From Azospirillum sp. OGB3 (GTDB taxonomy: Bacteria > Pseudomonadota > Alphaproteobacteria > Azospirillales > Azospirillaceae): 64,000 bases of DNA. The notes beneath the pieces are model-generated. The model saw only the letters and a list, made by a program, of their open reading frames with translations. It ran no database searches and was not told the origin of the DNA. Both the position numbers and the translations under genes were made by a program. The DNA is taken from contig NZ_JACHYN010000004.1 in assembly GCF_014192915.1 (NCBI RefSeq), forward strand, positions 310,001 to 374,000, given 5' to 3'. Positions 30,946 through 40,840 of this stretch are shown here, piece after piece. Within the stretch, counting starts at the first letter, position 1; every line of letters starts with the position of its first letter.

Positions 30946-32868
30946 TCATCCGGCGAGGGTGAAGGCCGCCGGCGGCTTGCCTTGGCGCTGGCGGTCCAGC
31001 ATCGTCAGAAACGCCTGGTCCAGCAGGCGCGTGTAGGCGTTCATGTCGAACAGCGGCCCGCTGTCGCGTTCGGCGCGCAGCCGGTTCCGAACGGCTTCCA
31101 GTTCGGCGCGGTTGTTCGCCCAATGAAAAACCGCGCTTCCGTACCGCTCCAGCGACTCCGTCGCGAAGTCGGGCAGGCCCGCGGTGTGGAGCAGGCTGGC
31201 GGCGACGCGCGATTGCAGCGCCCGTCCCGGGCACGTCACCACCGGAAGCCCGACCCACAGCGCGTCGCTCGCCGTCGTGTGGGCGCCGTAATACAGGGTG
31301 TCCAGCATCAGGTCGGCGTTCTGGAGGCGGGACAGGTGGTCCTCCAGCGTCGGTGCCCAAGGCGCGAAGACGATCCGGTCCGCCGCAACGCCCGCTGCCG
31401 AGGCCGACCGGAGCAGATTCCCTTCCGCTTCGGCGGTTGTCCGGGCGAGCCACAGCACGGCGTCTGGAATGTTGCGCAGCAGGGCCATCCAGACCGACCA
31501 GATCTCGGGTGTGATCTTGTAGGCATTGTTGAAGCAGGCCAGCACGAAACCGTCCGCCGGGAGACCGCAGGCCGCCCGCGGCGGGGCCGGCGGCGGGGCA
31601 TACCGGCGATCCCGTGGCAGGAAGCAGCGCGGCATCCGCGCCACTGCCTCGGTGAAACCGCTCTCCAACTCCGGCGGCAGGGCGATGGGATCGGCGATGA
31701 TGTAGTCGATCCAGGGCGCGCCCAGGGTGCCGGGATAGCCGAGGAACTGGACCTGCACCGGTGCGGGCTTCGCGGCGAGGATGTGAGGCCGCGGATGGCC
31801 GGTGTAGCCCTTGAGGTCGATCAGCAGGTCGACGCCGTCCCGCCGGATCGTCTCGGCGGCCGCCTCCGCGGTCAGGGAGTCGATGTCGATGAAGCGATCA
31901 ACGCCTTCGCGGATGCGGCGGCGCTCGACACCGTCGTCTTCCGGTCCGTAGCTGTAGGCGAGCACCTGGAAACGCGACCGATCGTGCAGCGCCAGCACCT
32001 CGGCCAGCAGCTGCGCGACCGGGTGCTGGCGGAAGTCGTTCGACAGGTAGGCGATGGTCGCGACGCCCGTTCTGGCCGGTTTTGCCTTCAGCCGCATCGG
32101 CTTCGTCCGGATCGTCCGCGCGTGCGCCCGCGCCGCCTCCAGCAGCGACCCGGCGGAAACGCGGTGGGACAGCATCATGGAGGCCTGGACCGCGACGCCC
32201 TGCGACGCGATGCTTTCCAGCGCCACCGCGTCGTCGTCGAAGCTGGACCAGTCGCAGGATCGCTGCTTCGTCTGGATCAGCCCGACCGTAGCCGTCGGAT
32301 TCTGCGGGGCGATCCTCAGCGCGCGGCGGTAGGCGTCCGTGGCGGCGGCCAACCTGTCCCGACCCTTGAGGGCGGTCCCTAGATTGAACCACACCGCCGG
32401 GGCGTTCGGCGCCGCCGCCGCCGCCTGACAGGCCCGGCGCTCCGCCTCTTCGAGCCGACCCAGTTGGAACAGAGCCGCCGAAAGGCTGAGCAGCGTGTCC
32501 GGACTCGCCGGTTGCAGCGACCGCGCCTGTTCGAGCACGCCGGCAGCACGGTCGTAGGCGCCCATCCTGAACAGGGTGTTGCCGATGTTGAGCAGGATTC
32601 CGGGATGGTTCGGATCGTGGCGGCGTGCCAGCTCGAACGCGCTTAAGGCATCGTCGTAGCGCTGGTTCGCGAAGGCCGCGTTGCCGACCGCCGCATGGAG
32701 GTCCCGCCCGAACCCCGCGATCTGCGGAGTCAGGGCGGCGCCCCTGGTGGCTTGGTCGAACAGCGCGACGGCGCGCCCCAGATCGCCTTTTTGGGCCAAG
32801 GCCAGTGCGTCCGACAGTTTGCGCATGTCCGGCGCGGAGGAACCGCCGGACTGCCTGTTCTTGTTCAT
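30946..32868 (-). CDS. TPR protein with O-GlcNAc-transferase-like (GT41) domain
   Basis: This 640-residue protein has four or five TPR repeats (about residues 15-190) followed by a GT41 glycosyltransferase region. That region has Y-L-S-N-D-F-R-Q-H-P near residue 282 (His-Pro being the SPINDLY/OGT hallmark), L-I-D-L-K-G-Y-T near 360, P-V-Q-V-Q-F-L-G-Y-P-G-T near 388, F-N-N-A-Y-K-I-T-P near 455 and G-A-H-T-T-A-S-D-A-L near 545. Such bacterial proteins are thought to add sugar to proteins or envelope targets. It stands alone; the 5' gap to the HD gene is 205 bp and holds no clear gene. Confidence 0.9.
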   Translation of the reverse strand: MNKNRQSGGSSAPDMRKLSDALALAQKGDLGRAVALFDQATRGAALTPQIAGFGRDLHAAVGNAAFANQRYDDALSAFELARRHDPNHPGILLNIGNTLFRMGAYDRAAGVLEQARSLQPASPDTLLSLSAALFQLGRLEEAERRACQAAAAAPNAPAVWFNLGTALKGRDRLAAATDAYRRALRIAPQNPTATVGLIQTKQRSCDWSSFDDDAVALESIASQGVAVQASMMLSHRVSAGSLLEAARAHARTIRTKPMRLKAKPARTGVATIAYLSNDFRQHPVAQLLAEVLALHDRSRFQVLAYSYGPEDDGVERRRIREGVDRFIDIDSLTAEAAAETIRRDGVDLLIDLKGYTGHPRPHILAAKPAPVQVQFLGYPGTLGAPWIDYIIADPIALPPELESGFTEAVARMPRCFLPRDRRYAPPPAPPRAACGLPADGFVLACFNNAYKITPEIWSVWMALLRNIPDAVLWLARTTAEAEGNLLRSASAAGVAADRIVFAPWAPTLEDHLSRLQNADLMLDTLYYGAHTTASDALWVGLPVVTCPGRALQSRVAASLLHTAGLPDFATESLERYGSAVFHWANNRAELEAVRNRLRAERDSGPLFDMNAYTRLLDQAFLTMLDRQRQGKPPAAFTLAG

Positions 32869-33073
32869 GGTCGATACAACCCGGATTGCTTCGGTTTACG
32901 CAACACACCGAACCGGGCTGCGTTCACCGCAGTCCGGTTCGTGCGAGCCGCACCGCCGTCGCGACGCGCTCTAAAGGTTATGCTATCGCGGCGCCACCCC
33001 GGGGAGGAGAGCGTTGTCGTCGGACCTGCTTCCATACGCAGGTCGTGCCGGCAGGCCGTGCTGGCGGAGCCCG

Positions 33074-33757
33074 TCAGGCGTCCCCGGCGATCTCCGCCAG
33101 AAGCTGGACCTGGAAGGACAGCAGGAAGGCCGCCCGTTCCCGCGCCCGCGCCCGGCCGGCCGGGGTCTGCATGGTGTTGGGCAGCAGCAGCAGCTTCGCC
33201 TTGAAATGGTCCAGCGCGTATTGCAGATCGTCCAGCGGGCGGGTCTCGGCCATCGGGTCCTCGCCGTGGAACAGCGCCCGCTTCATCAGGCCGGAGGTGG
33301 CGAAGCAGCGGGCGATGCCGATGGCCCCCAGGCTTTCCAGCCGGTCGGCGTCCTGGACCAGCTTCGCCTCGACGGTCAGCGGGGGAATGCCGGCGGAGTA
33401 GCTGTGCGCCTCAATGGCATGGCGGGTGGCGGGGATCAGGGCGTCCGGGAAGCCCATGCCGCGCAGAACCTCCTCCGCCCGGTCCGCCGACAGGCGGGAG
33501 GCGCGGCTGCGGTCCGGATGGTCCTTCGGCACGTTCACGATGTCGTGGAGCAGGGCCGCGGCCAGCACGACGAGCATGTCGGGCGGCGGTCCGCCGTCCC
33601 GTTCGGCCTCCGCCGCGGCCAGGGCCTTGGCGGTGCGCCAGACGCGAAGAAGATGGTCGACATCGTGGGCCGGGTCCTCGGCCACGTTGGCGCGCAGCCA
33701 CGTGGTGATGGAGCTTTCCCAAACATCGACATCGCTGAGCACAACATCTTTTGGCAT
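33074..33757 (-). CDS. HD-domain metal-dependent phosphohydrolase
   Basis: This 227-residue protein starts at ATG 33757. HD-domain metal ligands are visible: H-D-V-D-H near residue 30, L-L-H-D-I near 72, H near 115 (R-H-A-I-E-A-H-S-Y) and V-Q-D-A-D-R-L near 137. It resembles YedJ/YpgQ-type HD hydrolases acting on nucleotides. GAGG lies 11 nt upstream. The open frame runs on to 33997, but that part is unlike the family and overlaps a structured leader. It is divergent from the ABC exporter genes. Confidence 0.88.
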   Translation of the reverse strand: MPKDVVLSDVDVWESSITTWLRANVAEDPAHDVDHLLRVWRTAKALAAAEAERDGGPPPDMLVVLAAALLHDIVNVPKDHPDRSRASRLSADRAEEVLRGMGFPDALIPATRHAIEAHSYSAGIPPLTVEAKLVQDADRLESLGAIGIARCFATSGLMKRALFHGEDPMAETRPLDDLQYALDHFKAKLLLLPNTMQTPAGRARARERAAFLLSFQVQLLAEIAGDA

Positions 33758-33812
33758 GAGCGCTCGTCCTCTTTCGTGCTTTTTACATAATATGGGGAGG
33801 GGCAGGGCTGTT

Positions 33813-33859
33813 GTCCCGAAATCATTTGTGGGCGGGCATCCCCCACCCCGAATCGGGAC
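33813..33859. other. Nested inverted repeats in the leader of the ABC-2 operon
   Basis: GTCCCGA (33813-33819) pairs with TCGGGAC (33853-33859), and GTGGG (33828-33832) pairs with CCCAC (33842-33846) inside it. The structure is about 125 bp before the ABC ATPase start. CCGAAATCA occurs both in its left part (33817) and just after it (33861). It could be an mRNA leader fold or two overlapping protein sites. Confidence 0.4.
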
Positions 33860-33983
33860 TCCGAAATCAGTTCCCCCCTCTCCGGAATGGTTGCATCGCG
33901 CCGAATGCCCGATGACCGCGCGCCGTCCCACCGTTAAGGTGACGCCCGCCCGGACCGGGCCGACCGACAGGCAGAGGGGAGAC

Positions 33984-34910
33984 ATGCAGCCGATCATTCA
34001 GGTGCGTGGGCTGGAAAAGACCTACGCCACCGGCTTCCAGGCGCTGAAAGGGGTCGATCTCGACATCCGCCGCGGCGAGATCTTCGCCCTGCTGGGACCG
34101 AACGGGGCCGGCAAGACGACGCTCATCAGCACCGTCTGCGGCATCGTGAACGCCACCGCGGGCACCGTGACGGTCGACGGGCACGACATCGTGCGCGACT
34201 GGCGCGCCGCGCGCTCGCTGATCGGCCTCGTCCCGCAGGAGCTGACGACCGAGGCGTTCGAGAGCGTCTGGGCCACCGTCAGCTTCAGCCGCGGGCTGTT
34301 CGGCAAGCCGCCCGATCCCGCCCACATCGAGAAGGTGCTGAAGGACCTGTCCCTCTGGAACAAGAAGGACAGCAAGGTCATGGCGCTGTCCGGCGGCATG
34401 AAGCGCCGCGTGATGATCGCCAAGGCCCTGTCGCACGAGCCGCGCATCCTCTTCCTCGACGAGCCGACCGCCGGAGTGGACGTGGAGCTTCGCCGCGGCA
34501 TGTGGGAGATGATCGGGCGGCTGCGCGACAGCGGCGTGACCATCATCCTGACCACCCACTACATCGAGGAGGCGGAGGAGATGGCCGACAGCATCGGCGT
34601 CATCTCCAACGGCCGCATCGTGCTGGTCGAGGACAAGGCCGCGCTGATGCGCAAGCTCGGCAAGCGGCTGCTGACCCTGCAACTTCAGAACCCGCTGGAG
34701 TCGATCCCGGCGGAACTGGCCGGCTACCCCCTGACCTTGTCCGGCGACGGGCGGGAACTGGTCTACAGCTTCGACACGCAGGACGACCAGACGGGCATCG
34801 CCCGGCTTCTCCGCAAGCTCGGCGACCACGGCATCGATTTCACGAACCTGCACACCGAGGAAAGCTCCCTCGAGGAGATCTTCGTCAGCCTTGTGAAGGA
34901 GCGGGCATGA
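33984..34910 (+). CDS. ABC-2 type exporter, ATP-binding subunit
   Basis: This 308-residue ATPase has Walker [10 protein letters not shown] near residues 41-49, a Q-loop at V-P-Q-E-L, the signature A-L-S-G-G-M-K-R-R near 134-142, Walker B I-L-F-L-D-E-P-T near 155-162 and the switch His in T-T-H-Y near 190. The C-terminal 80 residues form the extra domain of DrrA/NodI-type ATPases. GAGGGGAGAC lies before ATG 33984. It overlaps the permease gene by ATGA. Likely cargo includes lipids, polysaccharide or drugs; sequence does not say which. Confidence 0.92.
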   Translation: MQPIIQVRGLEKTYATGFQALKGVDLDIRRGEIFALLGPNGAGKTTLISTVCGIVNATAGTVTVDGHDIVRDWRAARSLIGLVPQELTTEAFESVWATVSFSRGLFGKPPDPAHIEKVLKDLSLWNKKDSKVMALSGGMKRRVMIAKALSHEPRILFLDEPTAGVDVELRRGMWEMIGRLRDSGVTIILTTHYIEEAEEMADSIGVISNGRIVLVEDKAALMRKLGKRLLTLQLQNPLESIPAELAGYPLTLSGDGRELVYSFDTQDDQTGIARLLRKLGDHGIDFTNLHTEESSLEEIFVSLVKERA

Positions 34911-35680
34911 CCTCCCCCATCAACCTTCATGCGGTCAAGGCCATCTACCTGTTCGAGTTGGCCCGCACCTGGCGCACGCTGTTCCAGAGCATCGCGGCGC
35001 CGGTCATCTCGACCTCGCTCTATTTCATCGTCTTCGGGGCGGCCATCGGCGGGCGCTTCACGGCGGTGGACGGGGTGAGCTACGGCGCCTTCCTGGTGCC
35101 GGGCCTCGTCATGATGTCGGTGCTGACGGAAAGCGTGTCCAACGCCTCCTTCGGCATCTACATGCCGCGCTACTCCGGCACGATCTACGAGGTGCTGTCG
35201 GCCCCGATCTCGGCCTTCGAGACTGTGCTCGGCTATGTCGGGGCGGCGGCGACCAAGTCGATGATCCTCGGCGTGCTGATCCTGCTGACCGCCCGGCTGT
35301 TCGTCGACTACTCGATCCAGCACCCGGTCTGGATGGTCGCCTTCCTGGTGCTGACCTCGGTCACCTTCAGCCTGTTCGGCTTCATCCTGGGGGTCTGGGC
35401 GGACGGCTGGGAAAAGCTGCAGATCGTGCCGATCCTGGTGATCACGCCGCTGGCCTTCCTCGGCGGCAGCTTCTACTCGATCAGCATGCTGCCGCCGCTG
35501 TGGCAGAAGATCACCCTGTTCAACCCGGTCGTCTATCTGGTCAGCGGTTTCCGCTGGAGCTTCTACGGTCAGGCCGACGTGCCGGTGGGAATCAGCCTCG
35601 CCATGACCGCGTTGTTCCTGGCGCTCTGCCTGACGGCGGTCTGGTGGATCTTCCGCACCGGCTACAAGCTGAAGAACTGA
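34907..35680 (+). CDS. ABC-2 type exporter, permease subunit
   Basis: This 257-residue protein has six hydrophobic segments (about residues 25-45, 60-80, 105-130, 140-160, 170-190, 225-250) and the ABC-2 signature near [16 protein letters not shown] near residues 184-199, which is typical of NodJ/YadH-like permeases. It forms an exporter with the ATPase encoded directly before it, with a 4-bp overlap. The next gene converges 20 bp away. Confidence 0.92.
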   Translation: MTSPINLHAVKAIYLFELARTWRTLFQSIAAPVISTSLYFIVFGAAIGGRFTAVDGVSYGAFLVPGLVMMSVLTESVSNASFGIYMPRYSGTIYEVLSAPISAFETVLGYVGAAATKSMILGVLILLTARLFVDYSIQHPVWMVAFLVLTSVTFSLFGFILGVWADGWEKLQIVPILVITPLAFLGGSFYSISMLPPLWQKITLFNPVVYLVSGFRWSFYGQADVPVGISLAMTALFLALCLTAVWWIFRTGYKLKN

Positions 35681-35699
35681 CCGGCCCGGACGGCGGGGA

Positions 35700-36194
35700 T
35701 CACGCCCCGCCGTCCGGTTTCCCACCTTCCAGCATCCCGTGGGCGCGGTGCCACTCCTCCAGCGATTCAGGCGGGTAGTTGTCGCTTCGCTCGTCCCCCG
35801 ACCCGGCCTGGACCGGAACCCAGTTGGCCTTCGATCCCAGCATCATGTGGACGTGGGCCGGTGCCTCCGGCAAAGGCGTGTCGATGGCGCTGGCGAAGGG
35901 GTGGACCAGTTCCGGCCACCGCGGGTCGCTCACCCACAGGGCGGAGCCGCAGCGCGAGCAGAAGCGCCGCTCGCCGGGGCTTTCCTCCCCGTCGATGCGG
36001 GCGTGGAAGACGGTGACGTGCTCCGCCCCCGTCACCGCCAGCGTGTCGGCCTTGGCCCCCAGATTGATGGCGTAGCCGCCCCCGCCCGCCGTCTTGCGGC
36101 AGATCGAGCAGTAGCAGCGCAGGTAGGGGGCCGGCGCGTAGGCGTCCACCGAGAAACGCACCGCGCCGCAGTGGCAGGACCCGTCGAGCTTCAT
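35700..36194 (-). CDS. GFA-family (Mis18/CENP-V fold) zinc protein
   Basis: This 164-residue protein has the GFA zinc-binding pattern: S-C-H-C-G-A-V near residue 7, C-Y-C-S-I-C-R-K-T near 28-36 and F-C-S-R-C-G-S near 78-84. The family is named after glutathione-dependent formaldehyde-activating enzyme, though most members have no proven reaction. I chose ATG 36194 because M-K-L-D-G-S-C-H-C is the family start; the open frame runs to 36335. The 258-bp gap before it (36195-36452) contains no gene I can support. Confidence 0.88.
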   Translation of the reverse strand: MKLDGSCHCGAVRFSVDAYAPAPYLRCYCSICRKTAGGGGYAINLGAKADTLAVTGAEHVTVFHARIDGEESPGERRFCSRCGSALWVSDPRWPELVHPFASAIDTPLPEAPAHVHMMLGSKANWVPVQAGSGDERSDNYPPESLEEWHRAHGMLEGGKPDGGA

Positions 36195-36452
36195 CCGTCC
36201 TCTCCTCCGATCCTCAGGCGCCCGGCTGCGGCGCCGCACCCGTCCAACCCTCCCGGTCCGGGAAAGTTTCCGGAAGACGCGGCGTCGTTTCAAGTCACGG
36301 ATGGCAGCAGGGCCGGCTCGATTTCCAGGCGGCAAAGCGCCGCGTGGCTTGCCTCACCAGGCCGCACATTGTGTGTAGCCACCAGCCCCAAGGGGGGAGA
36401 AGTTTACAACGGGTGGCAATAACCGCCCGGGAAACACCGCCAAGCTCCCGTC

Positions 36453-37133
36453 CTATCCGCAACCGGCCTTGCCGATGGCGACGGTCAGACGTTCGTAGCC
36501 GGCGCGCGTCAGGTGCACCGGGTCCTTGTAGAGCGGGCAGGCCCCCTCCGCCGGGCAGGCGTCGTGCAGCGGGGTGTAAGCGTCCACCACGCGCAGGCCA
36601 GGACCGGCAAGGGCGTCCAAACGCCGGTTCACCTCGATGATGCGCTCGGCGAAGGCGGCGTTGCCGTCGCGCCGTGGCAGCAGGGTGAGCAGCGTGACGC
36701 AGGCGCCGGGGGCGGACCGCCCCACCTCCGCCGCGATGGTGCCGATGGTGCCGGCGATCTCCGCGGCGGAGCGGTTGGGCAGGTCGTTCGTCCCGACCAG
36801 GACCAGAGCGGACTCCAGCCCCATGCCCGGCCCGAAGGCCTGCCGCACCCGCCACAGCAGGTTTCCCGTCGTATCGCCCCCGGCCCCGAAATTCATCGGT
36901 TCCGCGTCGAACAGCCGACGGGCGAGGTCGGGCGGCCAGCCGGCGATCAGGGAATCCCCGAGCAGCATCGCCTTCGGGTCCTGCCGCCGCAGCGTCTCCA
37001 TGCGCTTGGTCAGCCAGTCCGGGTAGGGCGGCTGCGTGCGCGGCCCGACAGGCGTCTCGCCCGGTGCCGGGACGGCAAGGAACGCCACAATGGCGGCGAC
37101 CCCGGCCCATCCCGCTCGGATGATCCGACTCAC
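36453..37133 (-). CDS. Exported SGNH/GDSL hydrolase
   Basis: This 226-residue protein has an N-terminal signal or anchor (hydrophobic residues 6-24). SGNH blocks follow: G-D-S-L near 58 (nucleophile Ser), G-A-G-G-D near 83, G-T-N-D near 113 and D-P-V-H-L near 203 (catalytic Asp and His). It removes an ester group, such as acetyl, from a lipid or carbohydrate. Its start overlaps the stop of the LGDNCEFG-domain gene by 4 bp, so the two work in one operon. Acyltransferase and amide-transferase genes lie further upstream on the same strand. Confidence 0.87.
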   Translation of the reverse strand: MSRIIRAGWAGVAAIVAFLAVPAPGETPVGPRTQPPYPDWLTKRMETLRRQDPKAMLLGDSLIAGWPPDLARRLFDAEPMNFGAGGDTTGNLLWRVRQAFGPGMGLESALVLVGTNDLPNRSAAEIAGTIGTIAAEVGRSAPGACVTLLTLLPRRDGNAAFAERIIEVNRRLDALAGPGLRVVDAYTPLHDACPAEGACPLYKDPVHLTRAGYERLTVAIGKAGCG

Positions 37134-38341
37134 GCCGCCTTCGCCGGAAGGGCGACGGCCGGGACCTGCTCAGGGTGCAGCGCGGGCGGCGAGAGGTCCA
37201 GCACGGCGCGCTCCCCCGCGGCCAGCGGGCGCACGGCGTTCACGGTCAGCGAGACGGTCAGCGGTCCCTTCGTAGCGGGGGCGTCCAGCACGAGGTCGGT
37301 CGCCCGGCCGGGATGCACCTCGAACCTCTCCTCGGCCAGCGTCACACCGTCCTCCATGGCGATGGAAACGGCCACGCGGAGCGGAACGGAGTCCCGCAGG
37401 GGGCAGCGCAGGGTGGCACCGAGATGGAAGGCGCCGGGCGCATGGACCCCTGTCCAGCGCAGCGTGGTGCCGGGCCGCTCCGGATCGGGGCCGTGCAGGC
37501 GGAACAGGCCCTCGTAGGGGCGGCACCAGCTGTTGCCGTTCAGCAGACGGGCGGTCCCAGCGCGCAGGTCGCCCGCGACGGGCTTGCTCATGTCCTGATC
37601 GGGACCGAGGGGGAAGCGGAGCTGCACCAGCGCGTCCGGCGTGCCGATGCGCAGGGCGGCGTGGCGTTGCGTCCAGTCGTGGCAGGGGAACAGGCGCAGC
37701 GCGCCCTGGACGATGGAGAACCAGGACGCGGCGTCGATGTCGTCCGCCTGATGATAGGGAGCGAAGCGGGTGACGTAGCCGCGCATCAGGCCGGGCCGCT
37801 GCCAATCCACGCGGCCGGTGCGGGCGGGATCGTCGGTCGCCTGGACCTCCAGCAGGGCGAAGTCGTCGTGGCCCGCCAGGGCGGCCAGCGCCTCGTACAG
37901 CCCGTCGATGGTCGTGGGGGCGATGCCCGGGTTCGACTTCACGACGAAAATGACGCCGCCCATCGCCGCGCGCGCGGTGAACTTGCCCTGGAGATACTGG
38001 ATCTTGCGCGTCTCCCGGCGGTGCAGGGCGCGCCGCGTCGCTTCGTCGTCGCGGAAGACCAAGCGCCCGCCGGTCATGTCCGACTTCATGTCGCTGTGCC
38101 AGCCGATGCCGTAGGTGGAATCCAGCACCATGCCGGTGCGCAACGGCGACAGATTCTCGAACCGGTACATGCCTTCGAAATTGGCGCGCAGCTTGGCCAG
38201 AAGCTGGTCAGGCTTCATGGAGGCCCAGCGGAACAGGCTCCCCGCCTCGCAGGACAGCCGGCGCAGGACGAAGCCGAATTCGCAATTGTCGCCCAGACTC
38301 TCGAACCGCAGAAGGTCGTCCGCGCCGATGCCGATGGTCAT
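37130..38341 (-). CDS. LGDNCEFG-domain protein of unknown function
   Basis: This 403-residue protein has near its N-terminus the motif S-L-G-D-N-C-E-F-G-F-V-L-R-R followed by S-L-F-R-W-A, which marks a family often found in glycan and capsule regions and sometimes compared with papain-like Cys peptidases; the Cys and a later His (G-I-G-W-H-S-D) would be the active pair. The C-terminal half (about 260-400) has beta-rich stretches like a carbohydrate-binding or jelly-roll domain. The start is ATG 38341 with GGGA upstream. It overlaps the SGNH gene. The reaction is unknown. Confidence 0.7.
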   Translation of the reverse strand: MTIGIGADDLLRFESLGDNCEFGFVLRRLSCEAGSLFRWASMKPDQLLAKLRANFEGMYRFENLSPLRTGMVLDSTYGIGWHSDMKSDMTGGRLVFRDDEATRRALHRRETRKIQYLQGKFTARAAMGGVIFVVKSNPGIAPTTIDGLYEALAALAGHDDFALLEVQATDDPARTGRVDWQRPGLMRGYVTRFAPYHQADDIDAASWFSIVQGALRLFPCHDWTQRHAALRIGTPDALVQLRFPLGPDQDMSKPVAGDLRAGTARLLNGNSWCRPYEGLFRLHGPDPERPGTTLRWTGVHAPGAFHLGATLRCPLRDSVPLRVAVSIAMEDGVTLAEERFEVHPGRATDLVLDAPATKGPLTVSLTVNAVRPLAAGERAVLDLSPPALHPEQVPAVALPAKAA

Positions 38342-38480
38342 GCTGCTGTCCCGTTTCGCTGCCAAGCCGTGGTTTCGGCAAGCCTAGCGCGAGCCGGTCG
38401 GGCCGCGTCAACGGGTGGTGGCGGCGGCGCCGAAAAGATCACCGCGAATTCGAGGCAATACGTTCGGACTATCCGGCCGT

Positions 38481-39521
38481 TCAGACTGTCCGGGTGACCT
38501 TGCGCAGATGGCGGGGACGGTCGGGGTCGAAGCCGCGCGCCACCGCCAGCCGGGCCATGAAGGGGTAGAAGGCCTGGATCGCCGCGATGGGATCCAGCAC
38601 CGGGTGCAGCGGAGGCGGCAGGGGCAACGGCGTGTCGGCCAGAGCGAGCGCCCGCTCCTCGGCGGAAGCGACCAGCAGATGGGCACCGGCCTCCTTCAGC
38701 GCGCGGGCGGTGTCCAGCACGCCGTCCAGCGTCTCGTCCCGGACCGCCACGACCAGCACGGGGAAGCCCGGCTCGACCAGCGCCATCGGGCCGTGCATCA
38801 CCTCCGCCGCGCTGAAAGGTTCGGCGTGGGTGGCGGCGGTCTCCTTGAACTTCAGCGCCATTTCCTGGGCGATGGGATAGCTGCGTCCCCGCGCGACGAT
38901 CAGCAGGCTGGACACGGATTCCAGCACCGGCAGCGCCGTCGACCAGTCCGCAGCACCAGCCCGCTCCAGCTCTCGGGGCAACCGGGGAAGGGCGTCGAGA
39001 AGCGTCTGATCATCCGTCCAGACGGCGGTCAGCCGCGCGATGGCGGCAAGGCTGGCGACGAAGCTCTTGGTCGCGGCGACGCTGCGTTCCGGCCCGGCGT
39101 GCAGGGGCAAGGGATGGGCGACCCGCTCCGCCAGCGGCGAGCCCTCCGTGTTGACCAGCGCCGCCGTCAGAGCGCCGCCGGCCCGCGCCGCGTCCGCGAC
39201 GCGCAGCAGGTCGGGGCTCTGTCCCGATTGGGAGATGGCCAGGACGAAGGCGTCCCTCACACGCAACTCCGCCCCATAGGCCGTGACCACCGACGGCGCC
39301 GCCGAGGCGGTGACCAGCCCCAGCGCCGTCTCGAACAGGTAGCGGGCGTAGCTTGCGGCGTGGTCGCTGCTGCCCCGCGCGATGGTCATCGCGAAGGGCG
39401 GTGGGACGGCCCGCAGCCGGTCGACCAGGGCCGCCACCGCCGCGGCGTCGGAGTCGAGCAGGCGCCGCACCGCTGCGGGGGCGGTGGCGGACTCCTGCAT
39501 CATCAGGGAAGCGCTGGTCAT
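38481..39521 (-). CDS. Double-SIS-domain sugar isomerase/deaminase (GlmS/NagB-II like)
   Basis: This 346-residue protein has two SIS domains (about residues 35-165 and 205-335). A-R-G-S-S-D-H-A and S-Q-S-G-Q-S-P-D mark the first. The second has A-R-G-R-S-Y-P-I-A-Q-E-M-A-L-K-F-K-E and the E-V-M-H-G-P block, the sugar-phosphate site of GlmS isomerase. There is no glutaminase domain, so glucosamine-6-phosphate deaminase (NagB-II) or a related ketose/aldose change is likely. The location in a surface-glycan gene set supports an amino-sugar role. Confidence 0.87.
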   Translation of the reverse strand: MTSASLMMQESATAPAAVRRLLDSDAAAVAALVDRLRAVPPPFAMTIARGSSDHAASYARYLFETALGLVTASAAPSVVTAYGAELRVRDAFVLAISQSGQSPDLLRVADAARAGGALTAALVNTEGSPLAERVAHPLPLHAGPERSVAATKSFVASLAAIARLTAVWTDDQTLLDALPRLPRELERAGAADWSTALPVLESVSSLLIVARGRSYPIAQEMALKFKETAATHAEPFSAAEVMHGPMALVEPGFPVLVVAVRDETLDGVLDTARALKEAGAHLLVASAEERALALADTPLPLPPPLHPVLDPIAAIQAFYPFMARLAVARGFDPDRPRHLRKVTRTV

Positions 39522-39570
39522 GGATCGGCCTCCGTTCCAGGCCGATCATAACACGGCGGTGCTGCTTGTC

Positions 39571-40770
39571 TCACGCCGGCCCGGTCGGGGCCTTCGCCAG
39601 GACGGCGGCGTCGGAGGCGTCCATCTCCTCCGCCGGGGCGGGCTCGGGCTGGGACGGTTTCCAGTTGCGCAGCCGGTTCACCATCGCGCCGGCCTGGGTC
39701 TTCCAGCGGTCGGCCTGGGCGCGCATCGATTCGCCGCCCTGGACGAGCAGGCGGCTGGGCAGCGGGCCGGGCGTCTCGAAGGTGCCGATGTGAAGCGTCT
39801 CGACCGGGTGCTTGCCGGCGAGGCCGCGCTTGAACTGATAGACGCCGGGGTTGGTCTGGGCGTTCACCCCGTGCAGGTCGTAACGCAGCCCGCCGTTCGC
39901 CTTGATCCACAGCAGCGCCCGCCATTGCAGCAGGTAGGCGGCGTTGACCCGCAGCCCGGCTTCCAGCGTGGCGGAGTTCTGCATCTGTCCGGTGGTGCCG
40001 AACAGCGACACGACGACCCCGGCCACCGGCCGCCCCTCATGCATGGCGAGGAAGGCGCGCATCTTCCGCCGCGGCGGCAGCGCCTCGTTGATGCGGGTGA
40101 AGGTGCGGCTGTCGTAGGCTTTGAAACCCTTGCGGCGCTGGGTCTCGACGAAGATGTCGTCGATGGTCTCCAGCAGTTCGGTGTGGGAGCCTTCGACGAC
40201 CTCGATCCCCATCCGCTCGGCCTTGTTCAGCCCGCGCCGCCAGTGGTGGGACAGGTTGGAGCGCAATCCCGGCTCGTCCGGCGTCAGGTCGGTGATGAAG
40301 GTGCGGTAGGGGGCCTTCTCCTCCCGGAACCGCATCCCCAGCGAGGCGAGAGCCGCCGTCACCGCTTCTCCGTCCGCCTGCGAGACATGGGGCAGCAGGC
40401 GCAGCATCAGGCCGCGCCGGTCCGCGTATTCCGCCTTCAGCGCGTGCAGCGCGGTCGTCAGGGCGGCGTGGTCCGGTTCCTGGCCGCGCGGGTGCCACAT
40501 CGGCCCCCACATGACCAGCGCCAGGCCGCCGATGCCCGGCACGCGGCGCAGCAGCACCTGCACCGCGGCCACCGGCCGCCCGTCGCGCCGAACGACGAGG
40601 TGGCTCAACTCGCGCCCGGCATGGGCGATGCGGCCATAATCCCAGGTCTGGAAGATGTTGGCGTCGTCGAAGCCATCGAGGATGGCGTACCAGCCGCTGC
40701 GGTCGACCCGGTCGATCTCGATGGAGGACGCGGGGCACAGGACATCGCCACCAAGCGCGTCGGTGTACAT
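39571..40770 (-). CDS. FemAB/GNAT-like transferase
   Basis: This 399-residue protein has two GNAT-like halves, as in FemAB lipid II aminoacyltransferases and exopolysaccharide-type CelD/BcsL proteins. Visible marks are N-I-F-Q-T-W-D-Y near residue 38, W-G-P-M-W near 88, L-S-H-H-W-R-R-G-L-N-K-A near 175 and Y-D-L-H-G-V-N ... G-V-Y-Q-F-K-R-G near 305-325. The tail after 350 is low-complexity. It probably acylates or aminoacylates an envelope glycan. It lies 50 bp upstream of the SIS gene on the same strand. Confidence 0.8.
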   Translation of the reverse strand: MYTDALGGDVLCPASSIEIDRVDRSGWYAILDGFDDANIFQTWDYGRIAHAGRELSHLVVRRDGRPVAAVQVLLRRVPGIGGLALVMWGPMWHPRGQEPDHAALTTALHALKAEYADRRGLMLRLLPHVSQADGEAVTAALASLGMRFREEKAPYRTFITDLTPDEPGLRSNLSHHWRRGLNKAERMGIEVVEGSHTELLETIDDIFVETQRRKGFKAYDSRTFTRINEALPPRRKMRAFLAMHEGRPVAGVVVSLFGTTGQMQNSATLEAGLRVNAAYLLQWRALLWIKANGGLRYDLHGVNAQTNPGVYQFKRGLAGKHPVETLHIGTFETPGPLPSRLLVQGGESMRAQADRWKTQAGAMVNRLRNWKPSQPEPAPAEEMDASDAAVLAKAPTGPA

Positions 40771-40840
40771 TCAGGTTTCTCCCCTGGAATTCACGGCGAT
40801 CGTTTCTTGTGGAAGCGTTTGGTAACGGTTGGACGTTTGG

